A stretch of DNA of 64,000 nt from Bacteroidia bacterium (GTDB lineage: Bacteria; Bacteroidota; Bacteroidia; SpSt-205). Location of the stretch: contig JANXCX010000018.1 of the NCBI GenBank assembly GCA_025059535.1, positions 1-64,000 of the forward strand, given 5' to 3'. This document shows positions 1 through 7,448 of this stretch, piece after piece. The position numbers were made by a program, and so were the translations under genes. The notes below the pieces were generated by a model. It searched no databases. It was not told where the DNA came from and saw only the letters and a list, made by a program, of their open reading frames with translations. Positions within the stretch are counted from its first letter, which is position 1; every line of letters begins with the position of its first letter.

Positions 1-231
1 ACCCGCATTTTGAAATGCAAGGCCATTGATAGCCTCCACATTAGCATTCAGATTTTGAATCTGAAGTCCAGCCAGAGAAGTAGCGTAATCGCTGGAACTG
101 TTATGGTGCGAGACTCGGAGGCGCCCATCATAGACATGAAGACGTTCAGCGGGTGTGCTTGTTCCGATCCCCACATTCTGGGCCGCTAGAAGCCCTATAA
201 AGCAAGCCAGAACTGCATGCCTCCGCAGCAT
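1..231 (-). CDS. Secreted protein with VGIGTSTP-type motif (N-terminal part, runs off the left edge)
   Basis: Reading leftward from an ATG at 231, 77 codons stay open to the window edge. Residues 1-18 form a short signal peptide (LRRH, then a hydrophobic stretch ending LLAAQ). It is followed at once by NVGIGTSTPAERLHV, a motif common in large Bacteroidota cell-surface or tail-fibre-like proteins. The rest (SNSDYATSLAGLQIQN-like, Asn/Gln rich) fits a repetitive beta-structured surface protein. A perfect -7 box ends 4 nt before the ATG, which supports this start. Function is not known; probably an exported adhesin or structural protein. The C-terminus lies outside the window. Confidence 0.75.
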   Translation of the reverse strand, partial: MLRRHAVLACFIGLLAAQNVGIGTSTPAERLHVYDGRLRVSHHNSSSDYATSLAGLQIQNLNANVEAINGLAFQNAG

Positions 232-235
232 TCGG

Positions 236-243
236 CAAATATA
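236..243 (-). promoter_or_regulatory. -7 promoter box TATATTTG
   Basis: Perfect match to the Bacteroidota -7 consensus TAnnTTTG. It ends 4 nt (CCGA) before the ATG at 231, so a leaderless transcript is expected. Confidence 0.7.
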
Positions 244-331
244 AGAAAAGTACGAGTCTACTCCATTTGTCCCATAAGATACATTATGTTAGATTTTGAA
301 AGTCCTCGTCCTCTTAGCCTTCTGAACTTCT

Positions 332-339
332 TAGCTTTG
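332..339 (+). promoter_or_regulatory. -7 promoter box TAGCTTTG
   Basis: Perfect TAnnTTTG, followed by AGCCT and then the ATG of the 46-codon ORF at 345. It is the only consensus promoter seen between 232 and the binding-protein gene at 492. Confidence 0.6.
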
Positions 340-344
340 AGCCT

Positions 345-485
345 ATGACCGCCCTACCGCTTCTCAGAGCTTTTCTTATAGGCAGGCAAGCCCTAACCCT
401 ATGGATGCAGCAAACTCCACTTGCCGCCGCTCAAAGCATTCTAGCGCAACGCCTTTTCCTTCCTTCAAAGGTAGTAAACAGGTAA
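345..485 (+). CDS. Possible 46-residue protein upstream of binding-protein-like gene
   Basis: An ATG lies 5 nt behind a perfect -7 box and opens 46 codons ending in TAA at 483-485. The peptide (begins MTALPLLRAFLIGRQ, ends PSKVVNR) is moderately hydrophobic and basic and resembles no family I recognise. It is not a classical signal peptide. The next gene starts at a TTG only 6 nt later and in the same reading frame, so the micro-ORF could couple translation onto it, be a leader, or be the detached N-terminus of a once longer gene. The promoter position is the main support; the coding potential is unproven. Confidence 0.4.
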   Translation: MTALPLLRAFLIGRQALTLWMQQTPLAAAQSILAQRLFLPSKVVNR

Positions 486-491
486 AATTCT

Positions 492-1352
492 TTGGAAGGC
501 CGGCGTAAAATTTACTGCCACATTACGGATCAGTGGCTTGACCTACCGCGCACCTGCCAAAGGGTAGTTAGTTTTAGCCCGGCCCTCTCCGATGCGCTTA
601 TCCAGATGGGATTAGGCGAAATCCTCAAAGGCCTCAGTGTCTATTGTGTCCACCCTAGCGTAGAGATACGCCAGGGCCGGGTCATTGTCGGCTCGTACGG
701 TTCCTATAAGAAGGAGGCCCTGGAGGTCCTTCAGCCAGAGGTGGTCTTCACTACCACAGGTTATCAGCTTGACTTTGCCCGAAAGCTAGCCGAAAGGTAC
801 CCTGTGTATGCCGTCCGATTGCCGCTCACCCTGTCTGACCTCATAGCTACCTGTGTAGAAGTCGGCGTAGTATGCGGCTATCCCGAAGCCGCTCAGACCC
901 TCCAGAAAAAGCTCTTATCAGAGCTGGCCAGCTATGCTTGGAAGGGAAAAACTAAGTTCAAAGCCTATATAGAGGTTCAGCTAGGGGAACCTATTACCTT
1001 TGGCGCTTATAGCTATATTACCGATGCCCTCTACTGGGTTGGAATGGAGAATATCTTCGGAAATCATCCTTGTGAGTGGCTGCGGCCTGACCCTGACTTC
1101 GTAAAAGCGCATCAGCCCGACCTTATTCTCTACGAACCAGAAATGTTTAGCAGACGCCGAGACCCCGAAGCCATAAAGGAGGCCCTTTTGGCCCGTTTCG
1201 GTGAGCTTGAAGCTATTAGAAAGGGCAGAATTTTTATCACGCCGGGCATTCATGACTTTTTTGCCCATCACGGCCCTTCGTTTATTAGAGAAGTGCTTCC
1301 TTTCCTTCTCCAAATCACAGAAAAGCTATCCGATAATACTGCTGTGGATTAG
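492..1352 (+). CDS. Periplasmic-binding-protein-like (BtuF/TroA-type) protein without signal peptide
   Basis: 286 residues with the helical-backbone metal/cobalamin-binding fold. RVVSFSPALSDALIQMGLGE is the usual N-terminal binding-lobe motif, PEVVFTTTGYQ follows, and the C-terminal GRIFITPG.HDFFAHHGPS segment is typical of BtuF-like proteins. The start is TTG at 492; an in-frame TAA at 483 rules out a longer N-terminus, and no hydrophobic leader is encoded, so the product should be cytoplasmic. Signal-less members of this family are annotated as cobalamin-binding proteins in many genomes. No permease or ATPase gene is adjacent. Ligand unknown; vitamin B12 or iron chelate are reasonable guesses. 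Confidence 0.75.
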   Translation: MEGRRKIYCHITDQWLDLPRTCQRVVSFSPALSDALIQMGLGEILKGLSVYCVHPSVEIRQGRVIVGSYGSYKKEALEVLQPEVVFTTTGYQLDFARKLAERYPVYAVRLPLTLSDLIATCVEVGVVCGYPEAAQTLQKKLLSELASYAWKGKTKFKAYIEVQLGEPITFGAYSYITDALYWVGMENIFGNHPCEWLRPDPDFVKAHQPDLILYEPEMFSRRRDPEAIKEALLARFGELEAIRKGRIFITPGIHDFFAHHGPSFIREVLPFLLQITEKLSDNTAVD

Positions 1353-1560
1353 CCTGTAGCTATCCCACAAAGCCCTAGGTGCCAATTGAGGGTATTTTCC
1401 TTCTGCCATAGGTAGCGCTAAACGCTTGGGTTAAGCCCAACCCCTCGTTTGTCTATCAGAGAAGCTAAAAAATTATGGCCTCAGAGAGATTTAGCTTTCT
1501 AGGAGAGCAGGGAAAGTCCAAAGTAGGTAGTTTGCCTAAGGGATGGAGGCAAAGCAGTCT

Positions 1561-1704
1561 TTAGTTCCGATTGCGCAGGGTTTTTTCCAAAATATGCATT
1601 CGCCAAGTGAGGTAGCTCATATACCCCAGCAGCGCTACCCATATAATGAGAATTACGGCGACGGTTGTCGGAAACTTCTCGTAAGCCGTAAGCCACTCCT
1701 TCAC
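1561..1704 (-). CDS. CcmD-like single-pass membrane protein (47 aa)
   Basis: A GTG at 1704 opens 47 codons ending in TAA at 1561-1563. Residues 1-13 (KEWLTAYEKFPTT) are followed by one membrane span (about 14-33, VAVILIIWVALLGYMSYLTW) and a charged tail with RMHILEKTLRNRN. The span-then-charged-coil layout with a helix like LEKxLR resembles the CcmD family (small subunit of the cytochrome c haem exporter) of Bacteroidota, but no other ccm gene is in the window. A one-mismatch -7 box ends 5 nt before the GTG, back to back with the promoter of the aminopeptidase gene. Assignment to CcmD is by resemblance only. Confidence 0.6.
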   Translation of the reverse strand: MKEWLTAYEKFPTTVAVILIIWVALLGYMSYLTWRMHILEKTLRNRN

Positions 1705-1709
1705 ATCTG

Positions 1710-1717
1710 TAAAGGTA
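1710..1717 (-). promoter_or_regulatory. -7 box TACCTTTA for the CcmD-like gene
   Basis: One mismatch to TAnnTTTG. It ends 5 nt before the GTG at 1704 and is separated by 1 nt from the opposing box at 1719-1726. Confidence 0.5.
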
Positions 1718-1718
1718 G

Positions 1719-1726
1719 TACTTTTG
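1719..1726 (+). promoter_or_regulatory. -7 box TACTTTTG for the M1 aminopeptidase operon
   Basis: Perfect consensus followed by CCAA and the ATG at 1731. Predicted leaderless. No convincing -33 TTTG is visible at the expected distance. Confidence 0.7.
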
Positions 1727-1730
1727 CCAA

Positions 1731-4316
1731 ATGCGCTTTCCTTTGAGTTGCGGTATAGGCCTTTTCCTTCTTGCCTGCTCTCACAAGGCCCGTACGAAGA
1801 AGGGGGCTGATCGCATGCCTACTCAGGATACGGCTTTTACTCAGGTAGTAGAGGCGTTGCGCCAAGAGACTAAGGCCACTGAAGATACCCTTCTGCGCCC
1901 TGCGCAGGCTCGGCGCTATCAGGGAAGCTATCCCATGCGCTGGCAGCTTATCCATACCGAACTGGATTTAAGTATTGACTGGGCGCGGCGGGAGCTGCCG
2001 GGTGAGGCGCGCCTTACCCTGCGTCCCTACTTTGCCCCTCAATCCGAGCTGGTACTGGACGCCAAATACATGGCCATAGAAAGCGTGCGTTTAGTGCGTC
2101 CTGCTACCGGCACCATTACAGCCCAGCGCTACGATAGCCTCAAGCTCTACCTTACCTTGGACCGACCTTATACGGCTCAGGAAACCGTAGTAGTAGCGAT
2201 TCGCTATCGGGCCCAGCCAGAGAAAATAGGTGAAGGGGGTACAGCAGCGATAGGCGGACGCAAAGGCGCTTACTTTATCAATCCCGACGGTCAGCAGCCT
2301 TGCGTCCCGCGCCAGCTTTGGACCCAAGGGGAGCCAGAAGCCGCCTCGGCCTGGTTTCCTACCTTAGATAGCCCCAATCAAAAATCCACCCAGCGCCTTT
2401 GCGTTACCTTGGAAGATTCCCTGGTTTCCCTCTCCAATGGGCTTTTGGTAAGCCAGAAGAAACTTCCTAAAGGCCTTCGGCAGGATTGCTGGGAGCTCAA
2501 ACAGCCGCACGCCCCCTATCTTTTTGCCCTCATAGTCGGACCTTTCCGCCTAGTAAAAGATACCTGGCGCGGGCGCGAAGTCTCCTATTACCTCGAGCCA
2601 GGATGGGAAAAGCATGCTAAGGCGATTTTTGGAAATACACCCAAAATGTTGGAATTCTTCTCCAATAAACTTGGCGTAGAGTTTCCTTGGCCTAAGTATA
2701 GCCAGGTAATTGTACGCAACTTTGTATCAGGGGCCATGGAAAATACTACTGCTGTGGTCCATGGCGATATGCTCCTCTATGACTCGGCCAAGGCCCTTAC
2801 AGAAGATCATGAGGATGTGATCGCCCATGAGCTCTTCCATCACTGGTTTGGCGACCTTGTAACCTGCGAGAGTTGGGCCCAGCTTCCGCTCAATGAAAGT
2901 TTTGCGGATTATGCGGAATATCTCTGGATAGAGTACAGCCGAGGTCAGGATGAAGCCGAGCGCCTTCGGCGTCAGTCCATGGCCACTTATCTGACCGAAG
3001 CCCGCCAGAAGCAAGTACCCCTCATTCGTTTTGATTATGGGGATCCTATGAATATGTTTGACGCCCATAGTTACCAAAAAGGCGGCTTGGTACTCCACCT
3101 CCTGCGCAACCTAACGGGCGACTCAGCCTTTTTCACAGCCCTGCGGGTTTACCTTCAGGAAAATGCCTATCAAGCGGCGGATATAGACCATCTGCGTCAT
3201 GCTTTTGAGAAGGTTACGGGCGAGGATTGGACGTGGTTTTTTGACCAGTACTTCCGACGACCCGACGAGGTGCGGCTGCTCATCCAAGGCTGGCAAAAGG
3301 ACGATACCTTAGGCCTGCGCATTCTTCAAAGAGGATATGATACACTGCGCGGTCCCTTTCAGTTTCCTACCACTATCGCTATATTTTCCGAGAGGGGATA
3401 CGAGGAACTGCCTTTAGTACTTGTAGGTGATACGCTGCTGACTTTGACTCGGCGCGGGGTTCGCTTTGTGGATGTAGACCCTAAGCGGCTGTGGGTCGGT
3501 TCGGCCCAGCGTACCTATCCCCGCCGATGGTGGGAGGGAATTCTTCAACAGGGGCGCTATTTTTGGGCTCGGGCCCAAGCGCTTACAGAGCTGCAGGCTT
3601 ACTTGACTAGCGATTCTGAAATCTTAGCCCAGGTACTTAGCACTTACTCTAGGGGTAGTCCTGTTTGGCGTCAGCAGGTGTGGGAGGCGCTGGAGTTTGT
3701 AGCCGACTCTGAAGCCTTGGGACCGGTCCTAGCGCTTGCCCGCACGGCTATCCGTGATAGTTCTGCAGCGGTGCGTTTGGCGGCGTGGCAATTCTTGCGG
3801 GCCATGAGCCAACAAGAGCTACTGTCTATGACTGAGTGGCGCTCTGAAATAGAACAGGCGCTCCGCGATCCTAGTAGCGAAGTGCAAAATGCGGCGCTCT
3901 TTGCCTTGTATGAAGCCGATACTATGGCCGCACTGGCCGAGGCGCAGGCCCGTCTCCAAGCGCTCTCAGAAGACATTTTTCTGGCGGCTGCGGCGCTTCT
4001 CCTAGAAGCTGAGAAACCCACAGTGGGTCAGGCGCTTCTTCAGCGTTACCCCTGCCTTCACAGCCTAGAGGCTCGAACGAATGGCCTTTTGCTTTTGGCC
4101 AGCTCTTACGAGCGCTTCCCTACCCTGCGTCCCCAGCTGCTACCCCTTATCCAGCAGGCAGCTCGTACCGAAAATCCCTGGTATCTGCGCCTTCAACTGG
4201 TATATTTCCTCAAGCTTCGCCTGGGGGGTGAAGCCGAGGTTAAGAAACTCCTCCGTGAGCTTAAAGAGGAGGAGACTCATCCCATACTCAAGTCTATTTA
4301 TCAGAAGCTTTTATGA
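1731..4316 (+). CDS. M1 family metallo-aminopeptidase, lipoprotein
   Basis: 861 residues. An N-terminal lipoprotein signal (lipobox LLAC, Cys16) places it at the cell envelope. The gluzincin core is complete: substrate-binding GAMEN near residue 334, zinc site HELFHHW near 366, and the third zinc ligand in NESFADY about 20 residues later. The C-terminal 250 residues look like HEAT-type helical repeats. It removes N-terminal amino acids from peptides, probably for nutrient peptide use. First gene of a rightward operon; its stop overlaps the rlmE start (ATGA). The start is fixed by the promoter 4 nt upstream. Confidence 0.93.
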   Translation: MRFPLSCGIGLFLLACSHKARTKKGADRMPTQDTAFTQVVEALRQETKATEDTLLRPAQARRYQGSYPMRWQLIHTELDLSIDWARRELPGEARLTLRPYFAPQSELVLDAKYMAIESVRLVRPATGTITAQRYDSLKLYLTLDRPYTAQETVVVAIRYRAQPEKIGEGGTAAIGGRKGAYFINPDGQQPCVPRQLWTQGEPEAASAWFPTLDSPNQKSTQRLCVTLEDSLVSLSNGLLVSQKKLPKGLRQDCWELKQPHAPYLFALIVGPFRLVKDTWRGREVSYYLEPGWEKHAKAIFGNTPKMLEFFSNKLGVEFPWPKYSQVIVRNFVSGAMENTTAVVHGDMLLYDSAKALTEDHEDVIAHELFHHWFGDLVTCESWAQLPLNESFADYAEYLWIEYSRGQDEAERLRRQSMATYLTEARQKQVPLIRFDYGDPMNMFDAHSYQKGGLVLHLLRNLTGDSAFFTALRVYLQENAYQAADIDHLRHAFEKVTGEDWTWFFDQYFRRPDEVRLLIQGWQKDDTLGLRILQRGYDTLRGPFQFPTTIAIFSERGYEELPLVLVGDTLLTLTRRGVRFVDVDPKRLWVGSAQRTYPRRWWEGILQQGRYFWARAQALTELQAYLTSDSEILAQVLSTYSRGSPVWRQQVWEALEFVADSEALGPVLALARTAIRDSSAAVRLAAWQFLRAMSQQELLSMTEWRSEIEQALRDPSSEVQNAALFALYEADTMAALAEAQARLQALSEDIFLAAAALLLEAEKPTVGQALLQRYPCLHSLEARTNGLLLLASSYERFPTLRPQLLPLIQQAARTENPWYLRLQLVYFLKLRLGGEAEVKKLLRELKEEETHPILKSIYQKLL

Positions 4317-4894
4317 CTTTTTCTCCGTATGACGCCTATTTCCGAAAAGCGAAACGGGAGGGCTTTTTGGCCCGGTCGGTTTATAAGCTTCAGGCGATTG
4401 ATGCGAAATATCATCTTTTTCGTCCTGGTCAGCGCATAGTGGATTTAGGGGCGGCGCCAGGCTCTTGGAGCCAGTATATTCTTCAGCGCTGCGCTGGTCG
4501 TGTAGAGATTTTAGCCGTAGATAGAATGCCGCTGCGCGTGGAAGCCCCAGGACTTCGCTTTTTAGAGGCCGATATTTTTTCCCCGATTGTAGAGGAAGCG
4601 GTACAAGAGCAGAGCTGGGATGGGGTGGTCTCCGATGCCGCGCCGGCTACAACGGGGGCTTCTCCTACGGATCAGGCCCGTTCGGCGGCCCTGGTAGAAC
4701 GCAGCCTGGACCTAGCGGCTAAAGGCTTACGTCCAGGCGGCTTCTGGGTAGCTAAGCTTTTAGAGGGCCCCGCCCGAAAGGATCTAGAGAAGGCCGCTAA
4801 AGCGCTCTTCCAAGAGGTACATACTTTCCGTCCCCCTGCTACACGCAAGGGTAGTACCGAATGCTTTCTAATAGGTCTGCGGCGTCGCCTTTAG
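4313..4894 (+). CDS. rlmE: 23S rRNA (uridine-2'-O-)methyltransferase RlmE (FtsJ/RrmJ)
   Basis: 193 residues, the normal length for RlmE, which methylates the 2'-O of U2552 in the 23S rRNA A-loop using S-adenosylmethionine. YFRKAKREGFLARSVYKLQAID is the family N-terminus with the first catalytic Lys. VDLGAAPGSWSQY is the SAM-binding motif I. DGVVSDAAPATTG carries the catalytic Asp. FWVAKLLEGP holds the second catalytic Lys, and THTFRPPATRKGSTECFLI-type sequence closes the fold. Its ATG overlaps the upstream stop codon by 4 nt, indicating translational coupling to the aminopeptidase gene. Confidence 0.95.
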   Translation: MTFSPYDAYFRKAKREGFLARSVYKLQAIDAKYHLFRPGQRIVDLGAAPGSWSQYILQRCAGRVEILAVDRMPLRVEAPGLRFLEADIFSPIVEEAVQEQSWDGVVSDAAPATTGASPTDQARSAALVERSLDLAAKGLRPGGFWVAKLLEGPARKDLEKAAKALFQEVHTFRPPATRKGSTECFLIGLRRRL

Positions 4895-6036
4895 ACCTTC
4901 TCTCTTCTACCCTCTCTCCGCTGAAGGATAGCCTTGGCCTTTACCTTCATATACCCTTCTGCCGGAAGGCTTGCCATTACTGCGACTTCTACTTTGTGGC
5001 CCGTCCAACTCTGGCCGAAGCTTACATAGAAGCCCTAACGCAAGAGATAGCCCTCTTGGCACCTTTACTTACCCAAGTCCCCATCAAGACTGTATTTCTC
5101 GGTGGTGGGACGCCTTCTCTGCTTCCTCTAAACCTTCTGAATAGGCTTTGGCGCAGCCTTGAGGCCCTCCCTACTTTCGCCCCTACCGAAGTCTCCCTTG
5201 AAGCTAATCCCGAAGATGTAAATAAGCCAAAACTAAATGGTTGGAAAGCCTTGGGCATTACGCGCCTTAGTCTAGGTATCCAAACATTTTCGGAAAAGTT
5301 CTTGGCTGTTTTAGGGCGCCACCATTCCCTCAAAGAGAGCTTAGAAGCCTTGACCTTGATTGCTCAAGATTCATTTTACTCGTGGAACCTTGATCTAATA
5401 TTTGGTATGCCAGAGCAAAGATTGGAAGATTTCTTGGAAGATCTAACCCAAGCCCTCCACTACAATCCGCCGCACCTGTCCCTTTATGGCCTTACCATAG
5501 AAGAGCGCACGGTGCTGCACAAAAAGCTTCAGCGAGGCCGCCTAAGGCCGATAGAGGATGAAGTGTATGCAGAAATGTACCTCCAGGCTTATGCGCATTT
5601 GAAAAGCCAAGGGTATGAGTGGTATGAGATTTCTAACTGGGCTTTACCTGGCCATGAATGCGCCCATAACTGGCGATATTGGGTAGGCCAACCCTATGTG
5701 GGCCTGGGTCCAAGCGCCCATAGTTATATTAGGCCTTATCGGTGGTTCAACAGCTACAACCTAAGGAAGTATTTAGAGAAGCTTCAGCGGAATGAACTTC
5801 CCATGGAGAGTTTTGACCGTCTCGGCGAAAGGGAAATAGTTATAGAGACCTGGCTTACGGGTTTCCGCACGCGCGCGGGCTTACCGCTAGAGTGGATAGA
5901 GAGGCACTTTCCTAAGGCTTATCCCTTTATAAAGAGCTGGCAAGAGAAAGGCTGGGTGATAGCCCAAGGAGGGGCCTTAGTCTTGTCGCCCGAAGGGGCG
6001 CTTTGGAGTGATTACATACTCCGAAGCTTACTTTAG
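4861..6036 (+). CDS. hemW: Radical SAM haem chaperone HemW-like protein
   Basis: 391 residues. The radical SAM cluster motif CRKACHYC (Cys34, Cys38, Cys41) is followed by DFYFV, then the glycine motif FLGGGTPS and LEANPED, the standard HemW order. RLSLGIQTFSEKFLAVLGRHH and DLIFGMPEQ are also family blocks, and the C-terminal HemW domain (ETWLTGFRTRAGL) is present. HemW is related to coproporphyrinogen dehydrogenase HemN but functions in haem delivery; true HemN activity is less likely because of the short N-terminus. The ATG used lies inside the rlmE 3' end (34-nt overlap); a start a few codons downstream is possible. Confidence 0.9.
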   Translation: MLSNRSAASPLDLLSSTLSPLKDSLGLYLHIPFCRKACHYCDFYFVARPTLAEAYIEALTQEIALLAPLLTQVPIKTVFLGGGTPSLLPLNLLNRLWRSLEALPTFAPTEVSLEANPEDVNKPKLNGWKALGITRLSLGIQTFSEKFLAVLGRHHSLKESLEALTLIAQDSFYSWNLDLIFGMPEQRLEDFLEDLTQALHYNPPHLSLYGLTIEERTVLHKKLQRGRLRPIEDEVYAEMYLQAYAHLKSQGYEWYEISNWALPGHECAHNWRYWVGQPYVGLGPSAHSYIRPYRWFNSYNLRKYLEKLQRNELPMESFDRLGEREIVIETWLTGFRTRAGLPLEWIERHFPKAYPFIKSWQEKGWVIAQGGALVLSPEGALWSDYILRSLL

Positions 6037-6038
6037 GG

Positions 6039-7448
6039 ATGATTCCGCAAAACATTTACTACAGCAGTCCATTTATAGTAGCACTAGACCTCTTACTAAC
6101 TCCCCTCTACTTAATCATGTGCTATGTCTTTATAATTTTGCCCTTTTCTGAAAGCCAGTGCAGAGATGCCGAGGAGAGGCGCGAACTCCTAACTGCTTGG
6201 CTAGTAAAAATAGTCTCTGGCATAGCTATTTATTACTTACTCTACAAGTTGTACTATGGTTCGGGCGATATAGTGGAATTTTTTGAAGGCTCTAGAATAC
6301 TTGCCGCCTCCTTCTATCTGAAGCCATTAGATACATTAGGTTACATAATTCATTCTATATCAAGCTTAGACTACACAAGCTATTTCCAAATAAACGCTGA
6401 CTTTGCTAGCTTGTGGAGGCAGAATAACTTAACATTATATTATCCTCACGACCCAGGCTCAATTACAACATATATATCAATTTTTCCTCTATTTGTCATG
6501 AGCATAAATACAATCACTCCTGCTATCGTATTGTTCAACTCTATTACCATGCCAACTTACTTCTACTTGTACCTAAGCATAAAAAACAGGTATAGGATAT
6601 CCAGCAAAGCTCTCTACTATTTGATATTCTACCTACCCTCTTACCTTTCATGGACATCGCTACCATTCAAAGAAGGTATATGTTTGCCAATGCTAGTTTA
6701 TATAGTAAATTCTATTCACTTTATGAGATTTTCTCGTATAAGATACGCAAAATCTGCCCTTTTCATATACTTGTTATTTGCAATAAAGCCCTATATACTA
6801 TTATCTTTTTCTATAGTACTCACTTTCTCTATTCTGGCACTGGTAAGAGACAGGATAAGGAATAAAATGCTAGTTTACCTTACATATTCTGGCAACATAC
6901 TCTTGCTTCCATTCATATTTTATGGCTTTATAACTTATCTGTCAAGTAAGAGTGGTAAGTACCAGCTAGAAAATATACCCAAGCAGATCGAGTTAGTCTA
7001 TACAGACCTCAAATACAATCCGGCCTATTATGGAGCGACTGGAGGTAGCGTGTATGACTTAGGGGAACTTGAACCCACTATTCAGGGAATAGCCTCCAAG
7101 TTTCCGTTAGGGTTATTTATAGCCCTTTTTCGCCCATTTCTTTGGGAAGCCAAAAAACCAATTCTACTTCTTGCCTCAATTGAGACCAGCTTTTTATTGA
7201 TTTACCTTTTATTATCTTTGTCAAGGTACGGAATAATTAACTCAGTAAAGGAGATATTTTCAGACGAGATTAGGGCTTCTTTTGTAATTTATGGGATAGT
7301 ATTTCTTGGGCTTGTGGGCATTGCTTCGGGGAACTTCGGCAATCTTATGCGCTACAAGGTACCCGGCCTATTCTTTTTTTGTTTGGCGCTAGGGATTACT
7401 TTTGCACGGCTTCGTGCCCAAACTGCTCATAATTGGGGCCGGCAGTAG
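6039..7448 (+). CDS. Polytopic membrane protein, AT-rich, unknown function
   Basis: 469 residues with roughly ten hydrophobic spans (for example around 10-35, 58-75, 150-175, 185-205, 230-260, 270-300, 345-390 and 410-460). Composition is unlike the neighbours: the DNA is clearly AT-rich, with many ATA isoleucine codons, lysines and tyrosines, suggesting recent acquisition. The topology and a C-terminal block GNFGNLMRYKVPG resemble unclassified membrane proteins of Bacteroidota polysaccharide loci (polymerase or flippase-like), but no catalytic motif is recognisable. It starts 2 nt after the hemW stop, and its 3' end contains the glpD promoter and start. Confidence 0.75.
   Translation: MIPQNIYYSSPFIVALDLLLTPLYLIMCYVFIILPFSESQCRDAEERRELLTAWLVKIVSGIAIYYLLYKLYYGSGDIVEFFEGSRILAASFYLKPLDTLGYIIHSISSLDYTSYFQINADFASLWRQNNLTLYYPHDPGSITTYISIFPLFVMSINTITPAIVLFNSITMPTYFYLYLSIKNRYRISSKALYYLIFYLPSYLSWTSLPFKEGICLPMLVYIVNSIHFMRFSRIRYAKSALFIYLLFAIKPYILLSFSIVLTFSILALVRDRIRNKMLVYLTYSGNILLLPFIFYGFITYLSSKSGKYQLENIPKQIELVYTDLKYNPAYYGATGGSVYDLGELEPTIQGIASKFPLGLFIALFRPFLWEAKKPILLLASIETSFLLIYLLLSLSRYGIINSVKEIFSDEIRASFVIYGIVFLGLVGIASGNFGNLMRYKVPGLFFFCLALGITFARLRAQTAHNWGRQ
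7397..7404 (+). promoter_or_regulatory. -7 box TACTTTTG for glpD
   Basis: Perfect consensus inside the 3' end of the upstream membrane-protein gene, 9 nt before the GTG at 7414. It overlaps the alternative TTG at 7402, which therefore cannot be the start of a transcript made here. Confidence 0.65.

Noticed and set aside
483-485. Recoded stop joining the micro-ORF to the binding protein
   Set aside because: No SECIS-like or slippery signal visible and a TTG start follows closely; kept as one of several possibilities only.
1426-1440. TTGGG/CCCAA hairpin after the binding-protein gene
   Set aside because: Only 5 bp and no T-run; too weak to call a terminator.
3671-4021. Ser/Ala-rich ORF antisense to the aminopeptidase
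   Set aside because: Low-complexity shadow of helical repeats on the other strand; the same applies to similar antisense ORFs across the window.
7402-7413. TTG start for glpD
   Set aside because: It lies within the -7 box; GTG 7414 begins directly at the conserved FAD-binding strand.
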